A DNA stretch of 64,000 nucleotides from Occultella aeris (GCF_902703175.1 NZ_CACRYJ010000069.1:1-64000), one strand, 5' to 3'. Positions 26,509 through 35,641 are shown, counted from the stretch's first letter. Numbers and translations: made by a program. Notes: generated by a model not told the origin, from the letters alone.

Positions 26509-27861
26509 GTGAGTGTTCTCCCTGATCCCGCGGTACTGGCCGGCCTCGACACCTTCCGCGACCTGGAGGCGAAGCAGCAGCCGAGCTGGCCCGACGCGCA
26601 GGCCCTCGCCGACGTGACGGCGAAGCTCTCCTCGGTGCCGCCGCTGGTCTTCGCCGGCGAGGCCGACAATCTGCGCGAGCGCCTCGGTGCCGCGTCCCGC
26701 GGGGAGGCGTTCCTGCTCCAGGGCGGCGACTGCGCCGAGACGTTCAGCGAACTCACCGCGGACAACATCCGGGACAAGATCAAGACGATCCTGCAGATGG
26801 CCGTGATCCTCACCTACGGGGCGTCCCTGCCGATCATCAAGATGGGCCGGATGGCGGGCCAGTACGCGAAGCCGCGCAGCTCGGACGCCGAGACCCGTGA
26901 CGGCGTCACGCTGCCCGCGTACCGCGGGGACATCGTCAACGGGTTCGAGTTCAGCGAGTCGGCCCGGATCCCCGACCCGAACCGGCTCCTGGACGCATAT
27001 CACAACTCGGCGACGACGCTGAACCTGATCCGGGCGTTCACCCAGGGCGGGTTCGCGGACCTGCGCCGGGTGCACGAGTGGAACCGCGGGTTCATGGCCA
27101 ACCGTGCCTACGCCCAGTACGACACGTTCGCCGCCGAGATCGACCGGGCGATCCGGTTCATGCACGCCGCCGGTGCCGACTTCGAAGCGTTGCGCACCGT
27201 GGACTTCTTCTCCAGCCACGAGGGCCTGCTGCTGGACTACGAGCGTCCGCTGACCCGGATCGACTCCCGCACCGGGCTGCCCTACGACTGCTCCGCGCAC
27301 TTCCTCTGGATCGGTGAGCGCACCCGCCAGCTCGACGGCGCGCACGTGGACTACTTCTCCCGGGTCCGGAACCCGATCGGGGTGAAGCTCGGCCCGACCA
27401 GCACCGGTGACGACGCGCTGGCGCTCATGGACAAGCTCAACCCCGACGGCGAGGCGGGGCGCCTGACGTTCATCACCAGGATGGGCGCGGGCAAGGTCCG
27501 CGACCTGCTCCCGGCCCTGGTCGAGCGGGTCCGCGCCGATGGCCGGCCGGTCGTCTGGGTGTGCGACCCGATGCACGGCAACGGGTTCACGTCGGAGAGC
27601 GGCTACAAGACCCGACGGTTCTCGGACGTGATCGACGAGGTCCGCGGCTTCTTCGAGGTGCACGCCGCGCTGGGCACGGTGCCGGGTGGGCTGCACGTGG
27701 AACTGACCGGCTCGGACGTGACCGAGGTGCTCGGCGGCAGCGAGGAGATCGACGACCTCGCCCTGGCACGCCGGTACGAGACGCTGGTGGATCCTCGGCT
27801 GAACCACCAGCAGTCCCTCGAGATGGCGTTCCTGGTCGCGGAGATGTTGCGGGGCGGGTGA
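26509..27861 (+). CDS. aroG: 3-deoxy-7-phosphoheptulonate (DAHP) synthase, class II
   Basis: First enzyme of the shikimate pathway, condensing PEP and erythrose 4-phosphate, 450 residues, the usual class II length. Signatures include QGGDCAETF, the PEP-binding WIGERTRQLDGAHV stretch and VWVCDPMHGNGFT. TATCCT (26496-26501) lies 7 nt before the GTG and directly after the pfp hairpin, suggesting a leaderless transcript. Mycobacterial AroG (Rv2178c) occupies the equivalent place and works with chorismate mutase; no mutase gene is in view. Confidence 0.96.
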   Translation: MSVLPDPAVLAGLDTFRDLEAKQQPSWPDAQALADVTAKLSSVPPLVFAGEADNLRERLGAASRGEAFLLQGGDCAETFSELTADNIRDKIKTILQMAVILTYGASLPIIKMGRMAGQYAKPRSSDAETRDGVTLPAYRGDIVNGFEFSESARIPDPNRLLDAYHNSATTLNLIRAFTQGGFADLRRVHEWNRGFMANRAYAQYDTFAAEIDRAIRFMHAAGADFEALRTVDFFSSHEGLLLDYERPLTRIDSRTGLPYDCSAHFLWIGERTRQLDGAHVDYFSRVRNPIGVKLGPTSTGDDALALMDKLNPDGEAGRLTFITRMGAGKVRDLLPALVERVRADGRPVVWVCDPMHGNGFTSESGYKTRRFSDVIDEVRGFFEVHAALGTVPGGLHVELTGSDVTEVLGGSEEIDDLALARRYETLVDPRLNHQQSLEMAFLVAEMLRGG

Positions 27862-27864
27862 CCG

Positions 27865-28512
27865 GTGAGCACCCCCCACCATCCCGACCCGCCGCTGGAG
27901 CGGTCATTGCCGCCCGGGCAGTACTGGCGGCCCGAACCGCTGGTGATGCACTACGGCCGGGTGCCCAAGCCCCGCCCGGAGCGGTGGACGTTCACGGTCG
28001 GCGGCGCCACCGCGAGCGGCACCGAGCAGACCTTCGACCTGGACGCGATCCGAGGCCTGGAGTTCGTCGAGGAACTCGCGGACATGCACTGCGCCACCCG
28101 CTGGTCGGCCCTGGACCTGCGCTGGTCGGGCTACCGCGCCGCGGAGCTGCTCGAGCTCGCCCCGCCGGACCCGCGAGTGCGTGAGGTCCTGGTCTTCGCC
28201 GAGTACGGCTACGCCGCGAACCTGAGCCTCGACGATCTCGTCTCACCCCGGTCGCTGCTCGCCACCCACCTCGACGGCGAGGAGCTCACCGCCGAGCGTG
28301 GTGCCCCGCTACGTCTGGTTGTCCCGCACCTGTACACGTGGAAGGGTCCGAAGTGGGTGCGCGGCTGGAACTACCTGTTGCCCGATGACGGTGACCTCGG
28401 CTTCTGGGAGGAGCGCGGCTACCACGCCCATGGGGACGCCTGGCGGCAGGAACGGTACGCCTACCAGTCCGAGGACGCCAGGGACGAGGTCACACCACCG
28501 TCAGCACGATGA
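27865..28512 (+). CDS. Sulfite oxidase-like molybdopterin-domain protein
   Basis: Oxidoreductase molybdopterin-binding domain of 215 residues with the conserved cysteine that would ligate molybdenum in DMHCATRWS (about 73-81). GPKWVRGWNYL near 165-175 is typical of the short cytosolic members of this family. No Tat signal is visible, so it is probably cytoplasmic, and its substrate is unknown. The GTG start lies 3 nt after the aroG stop, suggesting co-transcription. The 3' end overlaps that of the convergent kinase gene by 23 nt. Confidence 0.86.
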   Translation: MSTPHHPDPPLERSLPPGQYWRPEPLVMHYGRVPKPRPERWTFTVGGATASGTEQTFDLDAIRGLEFVEELADMHCATRWSALDLRWSGYRAAELLELAPPDPRVREVLVFAEYGYAANLSLDDLVSPRSLLATHLDGEELTAERGAPLRLVVPHLYTWKGPKWVRGWNYLLPDDGDLGFWEERGYHAHGDAWRQERYAYQSEDARDEVTPPSAR

Positions 28513-30421
28513 CCGTGCCGGCGGGATGCATCTCGCCGGCGGGGACCGACTGGATGCGCACGGTGCCGAAGAAGGCACCGAGCACGTCCTCGCGCTGAAC
28601 CTCGAACCCGAGGGCGGTGAGCGTGGCCGCGGCCTCCTCGTACTGTTTGCCGACCACGTTCGGCACCGCGAACAGCTCCGGCCCGAGCGAGACGATCACC
28701 TCGACCACGTCGCCGCGCAGCGCCGGTCCCTCGAGGGACTGACTGATCACGTCCCCGGCAGCGACGGAGTCGCTGTACGCAGCCGGCCCCAGTTGTGCGA
28801 CCGCGCCCGCGGCCTCCAACTGATCGACCGCCGTCGCCTCATCGGCACCGACCACGTTCGGGACCGTGATCGGCTCCCGACCCGCGGAGACGACTAGCGT
28901 GAGCGGGGTGTTGTGCGCGATCGTCTCCCCGATGGCCGGGTCGGTCCCCATGACGGTACCCTCGGCGACCTCGGCGTCCCAGGGCCGACGCACCTCGGCC
29001 GAGACCTCGAAGCCGGCACCGGTCAGCGTGTCGAGCGCCTCGGCCTCTGGCGAGCCGGCGACGTCGGGCACGGTGAGCATCTCGATGCCGAGGGAGACCA
29101 GCACGGCGACCTCACCACCGTCGCGCAGCACGTCCTCGCCCGGACCCGGATCGGTCGAGATGACCTGCCCGGCTGGCACCTCGTCGTGGTACGCGGAGTC
29201 GGATGCCGGGCGCAGTCCGTGCCCCTCGAGCTCAGCGAGGGCAGCGGCCTCCTCGGCCCCGGTCACGTCCGGCACCGCGGTGTAGGCGCCAGGGCCGACG
29301 CGCAGGTACCACCAGCCGCCGGCGCCGAGCGCGAGCAGCACCACGAGGACGATCGCAACCACCCGCAGCCGACGCCGGCGCTTGCGCCGACGGGTGGAGC
29401 GGTGCTCCGCCGCGGCGGCGTCGGTGGCCGCGACCGCCCCGATCGGCAGCGCGATCGTGCCGGTGTGCCGGCTCACCGAGACGGTCTCGTCGCCGTCGGA
29501 CTCCGCGTGGGCGTCGGCGACGATCTCGCCGACCTCGTCGGCCGGGGTGTCGGCCCGCACGGCCAGGGCCGCGGGGTCGAGCGTGGCTCTGGTGCGTCGC
29601 ACCAGCGCGAGCGCGGCGCCGGCGTCGACCGGGCGGTCGCCCACCTCGCGGGCGGTCAGTGTGGCGATCAGGTCATCGATCTCGAGCGGCAGCCAGGGGA
29701 CGTCGTCGGAGGCGGCCGGGATGGAGGAGTGCACGTGCTTGTACGCGACCTGGATCGGGGTCTCGCCCTCGAACGGCGGGTGCCCGGTGAGCATCTCGTA
29801 GAACAGCACCCCGACGGCGTACACGTCGGCACGGGCGTCGGCGTTGCCCGAGGTGACGATCTCGGGGGAGAGGTAGGCGACGGTTCCGAGCAGGTTGCCG
29901 GTGCTCGCCGCCGTCGCCTCGGTGACGGCGCGGGCCAGGCCGAAGTCGGCCACCTTGACGCGCCCGTCGGCGGCGATCAGCACGTTCTCCGGCTTCATGT
30001 CCCGGTGCACCAGGCCGGCACGGTGCGCCGCGGCCAGAGCGTCAAGGATGGACTCGAGGATGTCCAGCGTCTCACCGAGGCTGAAGGCGCCCTTGGCCCG
30101 CAGCGCGCGCCGGAGGTTGCGCCCGTCGACGTATTCCAGGGTCAGGTAGTTGAGTTCGCCCTCACTGCCCTGGTCGTAGACGCCGACGATGCCCGGGTGG
30201 GTGAGCCGTGCCGCGGCCCGCGCCTCCCGCCGGAACCGCGCTGCCACGTCCACGCCCTCGGCGAGGTGCGGATGCATGATCTTCAGCGCCACCTGCCGGT
30301 CCAGGCGCCGGTCGGTGGCCAAGTACACGGTCGCCATGCCACCACGGGCGATCCGTGAGGACACCTCGTACCGACCGTCGACCAGGCGGCCGATCATCGG
30401 GTCGGTGAGGGTGCTGGCCAT
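28490..30421 (-). CDS. pknL: PASTA-domain serine/threonine protein kinase (PknL-like)
   Basis: Receptor-type kinase of 643 residues. The kinase domain (about 17-280) has the glycine loop ARGGMATVY, the ATP lysine K47, HRDMKPEN (catalytic D141) and DFG (159-161). One membrane helix lies at about 353-375. Outside are four PASTA repeats (each beginning VPDV or VPNV), which in relatives bind peptidoglycan or lipid II. TAAACT (30434-30429) is 7 nt before the ATG. The name follows synteny: M. tuberculosis PknL (Rv2176) lies beside its substrate Rv2175c, whose homologue is encoded 1.6 kb away here. Confidence 0.92.
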   Translation of the reverse strand: MASTLTDPMIGRLVDGRYEVSSRIARGGMATVYLATDRRLDRQVALKIMHPHLAEGVDVAARFRREARAAARLTHPGIVGVYDQGSEGELNYLTLEYVDGRNLRRALRAKGAFSLGETLDILESILDALAAAHRAGLVHRDMKPENVLIAADGRVKVADFGLARAVTEATAASTGNLLGTVAYLSPEIVTSGNADARADVYAVGVLFYEMLTGHPPFEGETPIQVAYKHVHSSIPAASDDVPWLPLEIDDLIATLTAREVGDRPVDAGAALALVRRTRATLDPAALAVRADTPADEVGEIVADAHAESDGDETVSVSRHTGTIALPIGAVAATDAAAAEHRSTRRRKRRRRLRVVAIVLVVLLALGAGGWWYLRVGPGAYTAVPDVTGAEEAAALAELEGHGLRPASDSAYHDEVPAGQVISTDPGPGEDVLRDGGEVAVLVSLGIEMLTVPDVAGSPEAEALDTLTGAGFEVSAEVRRPWDAEVAEGTVMGTDPAIGETIAHNTPLTLVVSAGREPITVPNVVGADEATAVDQLEAAGAVAQLGPAAYSDSVAAGDVISQSLEGPALRGDVVEVIVSLGPELFAVPNVVGKQYEEAAATLTALGFEVQREDVLGAFFGTVRIQSVPAGEMHPAGTVIVLTVV

Positions 30422-30510
30422 GGCCGTGAGTTTACGGTGCTACCTCGCCGATCCCGGCGCTTGCCGCGTGCGTGTCACCGCACCGTGCACACGGCCTGCC
30501 CAGGTTGGCC

Positions 30511-31845
30511 TCAGTAGCGCGCCATCAGCGTCTGCACATTCGCCACATACCGGCGGGTGTCGTCGTACAACCCGTTGCGGTTGACCGATCCGAGGCCCTG
30601 GTAGTAGCCGCCGATCGCGGACTGCAGGTCCGGCGCGGTACGGACCAGGGCGCGCAGGATCGCGACCCCCGCGGTCACGTTGTCCTGTGGGTCGAGGAGG
30701 TTCAACCTCCGCCCGACCAGGTCGGAGGCCCACTCGCCGGAGGACGGGATGACCTGCATGACCCCGACCGCGTTCGCGGGGGAGACGGCTCGCATGTTGA
30801 AGCCTGACTCCTGCTGGGCGACCGCCAGCGCCAGCGCCGGGTCGACGCCCATGGAGACGGCCGTGGCCCGGATCATCTCCTGCATGGCCGCTCGGCTGGG
30901 CACGGACACACCGAGCAGGGTGGCCGCGTTCGCATTGGCGGCGGCGTTGACGTCGTCGGAGTAGGTGTAGTGCAGGAACGTGTTCGGCACGAGTTGGGTG
31001 GAGCCCGGGATGGTGAGGGTCTGCCCGATGCGGATCAGGGCCCGGGAGTCGAGGCCGTTCGCGGAGACGATCGCGGACGCCGTGGTGCCATAGCGGGACG
31101 CGATTCCCGAGACGGTCTCGCCCGGGCGCACGGTGTGCGAGGAACCGCCCGACGGCGCCGGAGCAGCCTGGGTGGGTGCGGCAGCCGGGGTGCCCGAGAC
31201 GGCCCCGCTGCCGGGGATGGTGAGGGTCTGTCCGATGCGGATCAGGGCCCGGGAGTCGAGGCCGTTCGCGGACACGACCGCCGAGACCGTGGTGCCGTGC
31301 CGGGCCGCGATCCGGGAGACCGTGTCGCCGCTGGTCACGGTGTAGGAACCGCCGGAGGTCGCGGGTGCGGCCGGGGCAGGGCTGCTCGGAGCTGGGTTGT
31401 TGGAGCTGGTTGCGGCGCCCGGGATGGTGAGGGTCTGCCCGATCCGGATGATGGCGCGGGAGTCGAGACCGTTCGCGGACACGATCGCCGAGACCGGCAC
31501 GTCGAACCGAAGCGACAGGTGGCCGACAGTGTCACCGGCGCGGACGGTGTAGAGGCTGTCACCAGCGGCCCGGGGTGCAGGCGCGACGTTGCGGAGCGTG
31601 GGCGACAGGCCCGCGCCTGCGCTCTCCGTGGTGATCCGGGTGGCTCGGCCGTCATGCTTGCCGAGCAGGTGTGTCGGCAGGTGGCCCGGGCTGCGCTGCG
31701 GCTGTTCCTCACTGTGCGGCTGTGCTGCCGCTGGAGCCACCGATGAGGCGAGCCCCATCGCGGCCACGGCGCTGAGCGCTCCGGCGGTGGTCAGGGCTGA
31801 GCCCCAGCGGGCTGAGGCGTGTCTTGGCCGTGCGGTGCGATCCAT
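30511..31845 (-). CDS. Secreted LysM lytic transglycosylase
   Basis: Exported cell-wall hydrolase of 444 residues. A signal peptide (about 1-40, ending near AAAQP) is followed by three LysM domains (about 93-140, 161-208 and 230-277) and a C-terminal SLT goose-lysozyme-like domain (about 325-444). The catalytic Glu lies in AQQESGF, with AVGVMQVIP and GGYYQGLGSV further on. The LysM modules are almost identical even in DNA. GGGGGA precedes the ATG. It would cleave glycan strands outside the cell. It lies 89 nt upstream of the PASTA kinase on the same strand. Confidence 0.93.
   Translation of the reverse strand: MDRTARPRHASARWGSALTTAGALSAVAAMGLASSVAPAAAQPHSEEQPQRSPGHLPTHLLGKHDGRATRITTESAGAGLSPTLRNVAPAPRAAGDSLYTVRAGDTVGHLSLRFDVPVSAIVSANGLDSRAIIRIGQTLTIPGAATSSNNPAPSSPAPAAPATSGGSYTVTSGDTVSRIAARHGTTVSAVVSANGLDSRALIRIGQTLTIPGSGAVSGTPAAAPTQAAPAPSGGSSHTVRPGETVSGIASRYGTTASAIVSANGLDSRALIRIGQTLTIPGSTQLVPNTFLHYTYSDDVNAAANANAATLLGVSVPSRAAMQEMIRATAVSMGVDPALALAVAQQESGFNMRAVSPANAVGVMQVIPSSGEWASDLVGRRLNLLDPQDNVTAGVAILRALVRTAPDLQSAIGGYYQGLGSVNRNGLYDDTRRYVANVQTLMARY
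31010..31489 (-). repeat. Three near-identical LysM-coding repeats, 207-bp period
   Basis: Segments of about 65 bp starting at 31010, 31217 and 31424 each begin ATGGTGAGGGTCTG on the plus strand and differ at only a few bases. They encode the ends of the three LysM domains. The exact 207-bp spacing points to recent tandem duplication or gene conversion. Confidence 0.85.
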
Positions 31846-31984
31846 GGGTTCCCCCGGGTGTTTCGGACGGACATCACGGCGTGTCGCCCGTGACTGATGT
31901 GGCAATTGAGGTATATGTGCCAAAAGTGACAGTAGCGTGGCCGTCTGGTGACGACAACCCCAGTCGCGCCCGTAGGCTCTGCGG

Positions 31985-32368
31985 GTGACTACCGCGGACC
32001 CCCAGAACATCACGTGGCTGAGCCTGCCGGAGGCGGCCGAGCTCCTCGAGGTCGAACTGCGTGCCGTGCGCGGCATGCTGACCGAGCGCCGGATCGTCGC
32101 CGTGCGGCGAGGCGAGAACAAGGCGCTGAGCATTCCGCGCGATTTCCTCGTACTGCCCGGGGACGATTCCGTCATCGCGGACCCGCCGCTGGTCATCCCC
32201 GCACTGCGGGGGACGATCATCCAGCTGGCCGACGCCGGCTACGACGACGAGGACACGCTGCGCTGGCTCTATGCCGACAACGAGGAGCTCGGCGAGACCC
32301 CGATCGCCGCGCTCCGGGCCGCCCGGACCCATGCGGTGCGGCGGGTCGCGCAGGCGCTCGCCTTCTGA
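31985..32368 (+). CDS. Rv2175c-family DNA-binding protein
   Basis: 127-residue winged-helix/MerR-like DNA-binding protein of the Rv2175c family. It shows an N-terminal helix-turn-helix (LSLPEAAELLEVELRAVRGM, about 12-31) and the conserved C-terminal part (GTIIQLADAGYDDEDTLRWL). In M. tuberculosis the counterpart is phosphorylated by PknL on an N-terminal threonine, which reduces DNA binding; T2, T3 and T10 are candidates here. TAGGCT (31973-31978) precedes the GTG by 6 nt, so the message is probably leaderless. It is divergent from the LysM gene across a 139-nt gap. Confidence 0.88.
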   Translation: MTTADPQNITWLSLPEAAELLEVELRAVRGMLTERRIVAVRRGENKALSIPRDFLVLPGDDSVIADPPLVIPALRGTIIQLADAGYDDEDTLRWLYADNEELGETPIAALRAARTHAVRRVAQALAF

Positions 32369-32398
32369 CGACCTTCCGCGAGGAGCCGCCGACGCGGG

Positions 32399-33511
32399 TC
32401 AGAAGGAGCGGGAGATCGCCGCGCGGGCGAGGGTCCGCAGTCGGTCCCGTGCCGGCTCGGCGTAGCCGGCGGCATCGATCGCGGCCAGCGCGGTCTCGGT
32501 GCGTTCGCCGATGAGCTCCTCGACACTCGCGAGCGCCCCCGTGCCGGTGAGCAGTTCACGTACCTGGGCGACCGTGCCGGCGTCGAGGTCGGCGTTGCCG
32601 AGCGCGGCTCGGAGCAGGTCGACGCCGGCGGCGTCCGCACGGGTCATGGCCAGCGTCACCAGGACCGTGCGCTTGCCCTCCCTGAGGTCGTCCCCGGCCG
32701 GCTTGCCGGTGACGTCCGGGTCGCCGAACACGCCGAGCACGTCGTCCCGGAGCTGGAACGCCTCGCCGAGTGGCAGGCCGATCCGGCTGGCGGCCTCGAG
32801 CTCGGTCGCGGCTGCGCCGGCCATCGCGGCGCCGAGTGTGAGTGGGTGCTCGACGCTGTAACGGGCCGACTTGGAGCGGATAACCCGCCGGGCGCGGTCC
32901 AGGTCGAGCGCGGGGTCGGCGCTCCAAGGGGCGGACTGCGCGTAGATGTCGAGATACTGGCCCACGGTGACCTCGGCCATCATCCGCTGCACGATCTGGC
33001 GGCCCGCGGTCCGGGCGGACTCCGGGAGCCGGTCCAATGCGTGCTGGAGCTCACCGGCGGCGGCGACGAGAAGGAGGTCTCCGAGGAGTACCGCCCCCGC
33101 CGCGCCGAAGTGCTCACCCGTGTCGAGCATGGCGCGTTCGTCGTGCAGGGCGCTGAACTGCCGATGGGCGGCCGGGAGCCCACGGCGGGTCAGCGAGCCG
33201 TCGATGAGGTCGTCGTGGACCAGGGCAGCGAGCTGGAACAGCTCCAGCCCGGAGCCGGCCAGCACGATCTCGGGGGCACGCCGGAGGTCGTCCGGGCCGC
33301 CGAGCGCGAACCACCCGGCGGCGGCGAACGAGGCCCGGAGCCGCTTGCCGCCCGGCAGCATGGTGCCGGCGACGTCGAACAGGTCCGCCACCTCGGGCCC
33401 GATGTCCTGGAAGGAGCCGCCGAGTTCGTCGACGGTGGTGCGGACCCGGTCGGACACCGCCTCCCGCAAGGACCTCAGTGGATCGGCGGGCGACGTGGGG
33501 GAGGCAGACAC
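32399..33511 (-). CDS. idsA: Polyprenyl diphosphate synthase
   Basis: All-trans isoprenyl diphosphate synthase that adds isopentenyl diphosphate to allylic primers, 370 residues. It has GGKRLR (54-59), the first Asp-rich motif DDLID (100-104) and the second region RDDVLGVFGD (255-264). The product (geranylgeranyl or longer) cannot be read from sequence alone. TAGGCT (33523-33518) lies 6 nt before the GTG at 33511, so I prefer this over the ATG one codon earlier. It is convergent with the Rv2175c homologue, as idsA2 lies near Rv2175c in M. tuberculosis. Confidence 0.93.
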   Translation of the reverse strand: MSASPTSPADPLRSLREAVSDRVRTTVDELGGSFQDIGPEVADLFDVAGTMLPGGKRLRASFAAAGWFALGGPDDLRRAPEIVLAGSGLELFQLAALVHDDLIDGSLTRRGLPAAHRQFSALHDERAMLDTGEHFGAAGAVLLGDLLLVAAAGELQHALDRLPESARTAGRQIVQRMMAEVTVGQYLDIYAQSAPWSADPALDLDRARRVIRSKSARYSVEHPLTLGAAMAGAAATELEAASRIGLPLGEAFQLRDDVLGVFGDPDVTGKPAGDDLREGKRTVLVTLAMTRADAAGVDLLRAALGNADLDAGTVAQVRELLTGTGALASVEELIGERTETALAAIDAAGYAEPARDRLRTLARAAISRSF

Positions 33512-33671
33512 CATCGCAGCCTATCCGTGTGGATCCGCGCGTTGTTGCCTCACGATCCCCAGGGGTGAGGGCCGATCACCGGGGATCCCGCGCCTACGGT
33601 CCGGGGTACTCGGGTCCAGACAGCAGGTCGGCGCCCACCCGCGCGGCGGTGTGCGCGGCTGCACTGGTCGG

Positions 33672-34841
33672 ATGAGATCACACGAACCAGCACCCGACCC
33701 TGGCCCCGACGACACCGAGGTGCCGACGTTGCGCCTCGACGACCCGCCCGAACTACTCGCCTATCTGCCGTTCCGGCTCGGATTCCTCCCGCAGGAGTCC
33801 CTCGTACTGCTGGCGATCAGGGCCGACCCCGACGGTGGGCCGGAGATCGGCGTGGTCGCTCGGGTGGACCTCGCGGACCTGTCCCACCCTGGCCTCGGCC
33901 TGGGTGAACATGTACTCGGGCAGTTGGCGATCGATGGCGCCGTCGCGGTGTTCGCCGCCGTCTACACCGAGTCCTCCTGGCCGGCGGTCCTGTCCGGGCG
34001 GGGCGCCGCCGGTGCGGCGCTGGCGTGGTGGCTCGCCCAGATCCCGCTGGCCCACCCGACGCGTACCTGGCTTGTCGGCAACCTGTACTACCGCTGCATC
34101 GAGTGCACGAGCTCGCTCTGCTGCCCGCCGGCCGGCCAGCGCGTCGATGACCTCGCCACGGCGCGGATCCGGGCCCACCTCGTCTACCAGGGCGAGTCCT
34201 ACGTCGCCTCGCGCGCGGACCTCCTGCCTGACCTGCGCTGCGGGGCGACCGACCGCAGGACCGCCGCCGGCGCCGCCACCCGGGAGCGACGCCGTCGGGA
34301 GCGGTTGACCGGGCCCGAGCTGGCGCACTGGCGTGCGGATATGCGCGCCCGCTGGCGCCGTCTGCTCGGCGCCGCCGCACCGGGGGGCGAGCGGCGTGGC
34401 ACTCGGGAGATGCTCGCCGACATCCCCGCCGCCGAGTACGGGCACCTGCTCGCCGGCCTGGAGGACACCCAGGTCCGGGACGCGATCCTGCTCTCGGTGG
34501 CCGCGGTGACCCGGATCGAGGACCCGGCCGACGCCGACTCCTCACGTATTCTCGAGGCAGTGTTCACCGGGGACCTGATGCCGGACCAGGCGACCCTCGC
34601 GATGGCCGAGGCGGCGCTGGTCGCGGTGGCCGCACATGCCGCCACGGGACGCGCCGCGCCGGCGTTGGCGACCCTGGCCTGGCTCGCCTGGTGGAACGGT
34701 GACGGGGCCCGAGCCGATGTGCTCGTCACCGCCGCGCTGGAACGTGACCCGTTGCACCGGTTGGCCCGGCTGCTCCGGCACGTCGTCGACCGAGCCGTGG
34801 CGCCGGGCTGGGCCCGACGGGCACACTCAGCGACGGCGTGA
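33672..34841 (+). CDS. DUF4192 domain-containing protein
   Basis: Actinobacterial protein of unknown function, 389 residues. The family start PELLAYLPFRLGFLPQESLVLLAI is clear. The middle (about 180-260) is Arg-rich and probably helical; the C-terminal 120 residues resemble helical repeats (AALVAVAAHAATG, ALATLAWLAWW), which is usual for the family. No transmembrane segment or catalytic motif is evident. The ATG lacks a clear ribosome-binding site; a weak -10-like TGCACT is 6 nt upstream. It is divergent from idsA across 160 nt. Confidence 0.85.
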   Translation: MRSHEPAPDPGPDDTEVPTLRLDDPPELLAYLPFRLGFLPQESLVLLAIRADPDGGPEIGVVARVDLADLSHPGLGLGEHVLGQLAIDGAVAVFAAVYTESSWPAVLSGRGAAGAALAWWLAQIPLAHPTRTWLVGNLYYRCIECTSSLCCPPAGQRVDDLATARIRAHLVYQGESYVASRADLLPDLRCGATDRRTAAGAATRERRRRERLTGPELAHWRADMRARWRRLLGAAAPGGERRGTREMLADIPAAEYGHLLAGLEDTQVRDAILLSVAAVTRIEDPADADSSRILEAVFTGDLMPDQATLAMAEAALVAVAAHAATGRAAPALATLAWLAWWNGDGARADVLVTAALERDPLHRLARLLRHVVDRAVAPGWARRAHSATA

Positions 34842-34897
34842 GCGGTGCGGGTGGCGACCGGCGAAGGTCACCCCGGCGCGATCACCCACGCCACGTC

Positions 34898-35641
34898 CTA
34901 GATCTTCACCGGATACGTCAGCATCGTGACGATGCACCCGACCGCCACGATGACGGCCAGACCGAGCATGGCCCGCTGCATCCAGGCGGCGTTCACGCGC
35001 TGGGACATCGCGGTCAGGAACAGCACCAGGGCGAACAGCACGGTGAGCAGGGTGTAGTTGTCGCCGCGCTGGTTGTAGTCGAGCGCCTCCTCGAACTTGG
35101 CGTCGGCCCGGTCGGCGAGTGCCACCGACTCAAGGGTGCCGGGTGGCACGTACTCGGGGACCGTGAACGGTCCGAGGGCCTCGCGACCGCCGGCCTCCCA
35201 GGCCTCGAACGCCACGGCGAACTCCGGACTGAACCGCTCCTCGATGAAGTCCCGCAGTTCCGTGTCCTGCGCCTCGACGGCGAGGACCCACTGCGTGTAG
35301 ACGGTGAGGTCGTACTGGCGCGCCGCGTTCGCCTGCGCCTCGGCCGCCGTGGACTGGATCCGGGCGCTCGACGCCTGACTGAACGCGATCGACATCTCGC
35401 CGCCCCACTTCGACGACTCGAACCCGCACCAGGCGGTCAGCACAGCGATGAGGGAGAGCAGGAACACCGTGAGGATGTCTGCGGGGCTCTTGCCCTCGGC
35501 CTCATGCTTCGAGCTGCCGCTGGGTCCGGCCCGTTCCGCCTCGGCCCCGTCGGTCGTGACGTCCTCGGACCCGGTCTCCTCGAGGTCGCCGGACCGGTCG
35601 GGTGCGTGCGAGCGTTCGCCGGGTGTGGTCTGGTCACTCAC
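34898..35641 (-). CDS. Hypothetical membrane protein with extracytoplasmic helical domain
   Basis: No family assigned; the layout recalls DUF4337-type proteins. Of 247 residues, the first 50 are charged and cytoplasmic. A helix at about 53-73 leads to a soluble segment (75-190) rich in Ala, Glu and Gln that looks coiled-coil-like. Two closely spaced helices follow at about 194-214 and 222-245. GAAGGG 8 nt upstream favours GTG 35641 over GTG 35647. It is divergent from the universal stress gene. Confidence 0.72.
   Translation of the reverse strand: MSDQTTPGERSHAPDRSGDLEETGSEDVTTDGAEAERAGPSGSSKHEAEGKSPADILTVFLLSLIAVLTAWCGFESSKWGGEMSIAFSQASSARIQSTAAEAQANAARQYDLTVYTQWVLAVEAQDTELRDFIEERFSPEFAVAFEAWEAGGREALGPFTVPEYVPPGTLESVALADRADAKFEEALDYNQRGDNYTLLTVLFALVLFLTAMSQRVNAAWMQRAMLGLAVIVAVGCIVTMLTYPVKI

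Noticed and set aside
24484-27882. 1132-codon open frame on the minus strand opposite plsC, pfp and aroG
   Set aside because: Antisense shadow typical of very GC-rich coding DNA. It has no domain, poor composition, and lies opposite three well-supported genes.
31846-31984. c-di-AMP (ydaO-type) riboswitch before the LysM gene
   Set aside because: Such switches often precede wall hydrolase genes in actinobacteria, but I could not identify the conserved core in this 139-nt gap. A covariance-model search would settle it.
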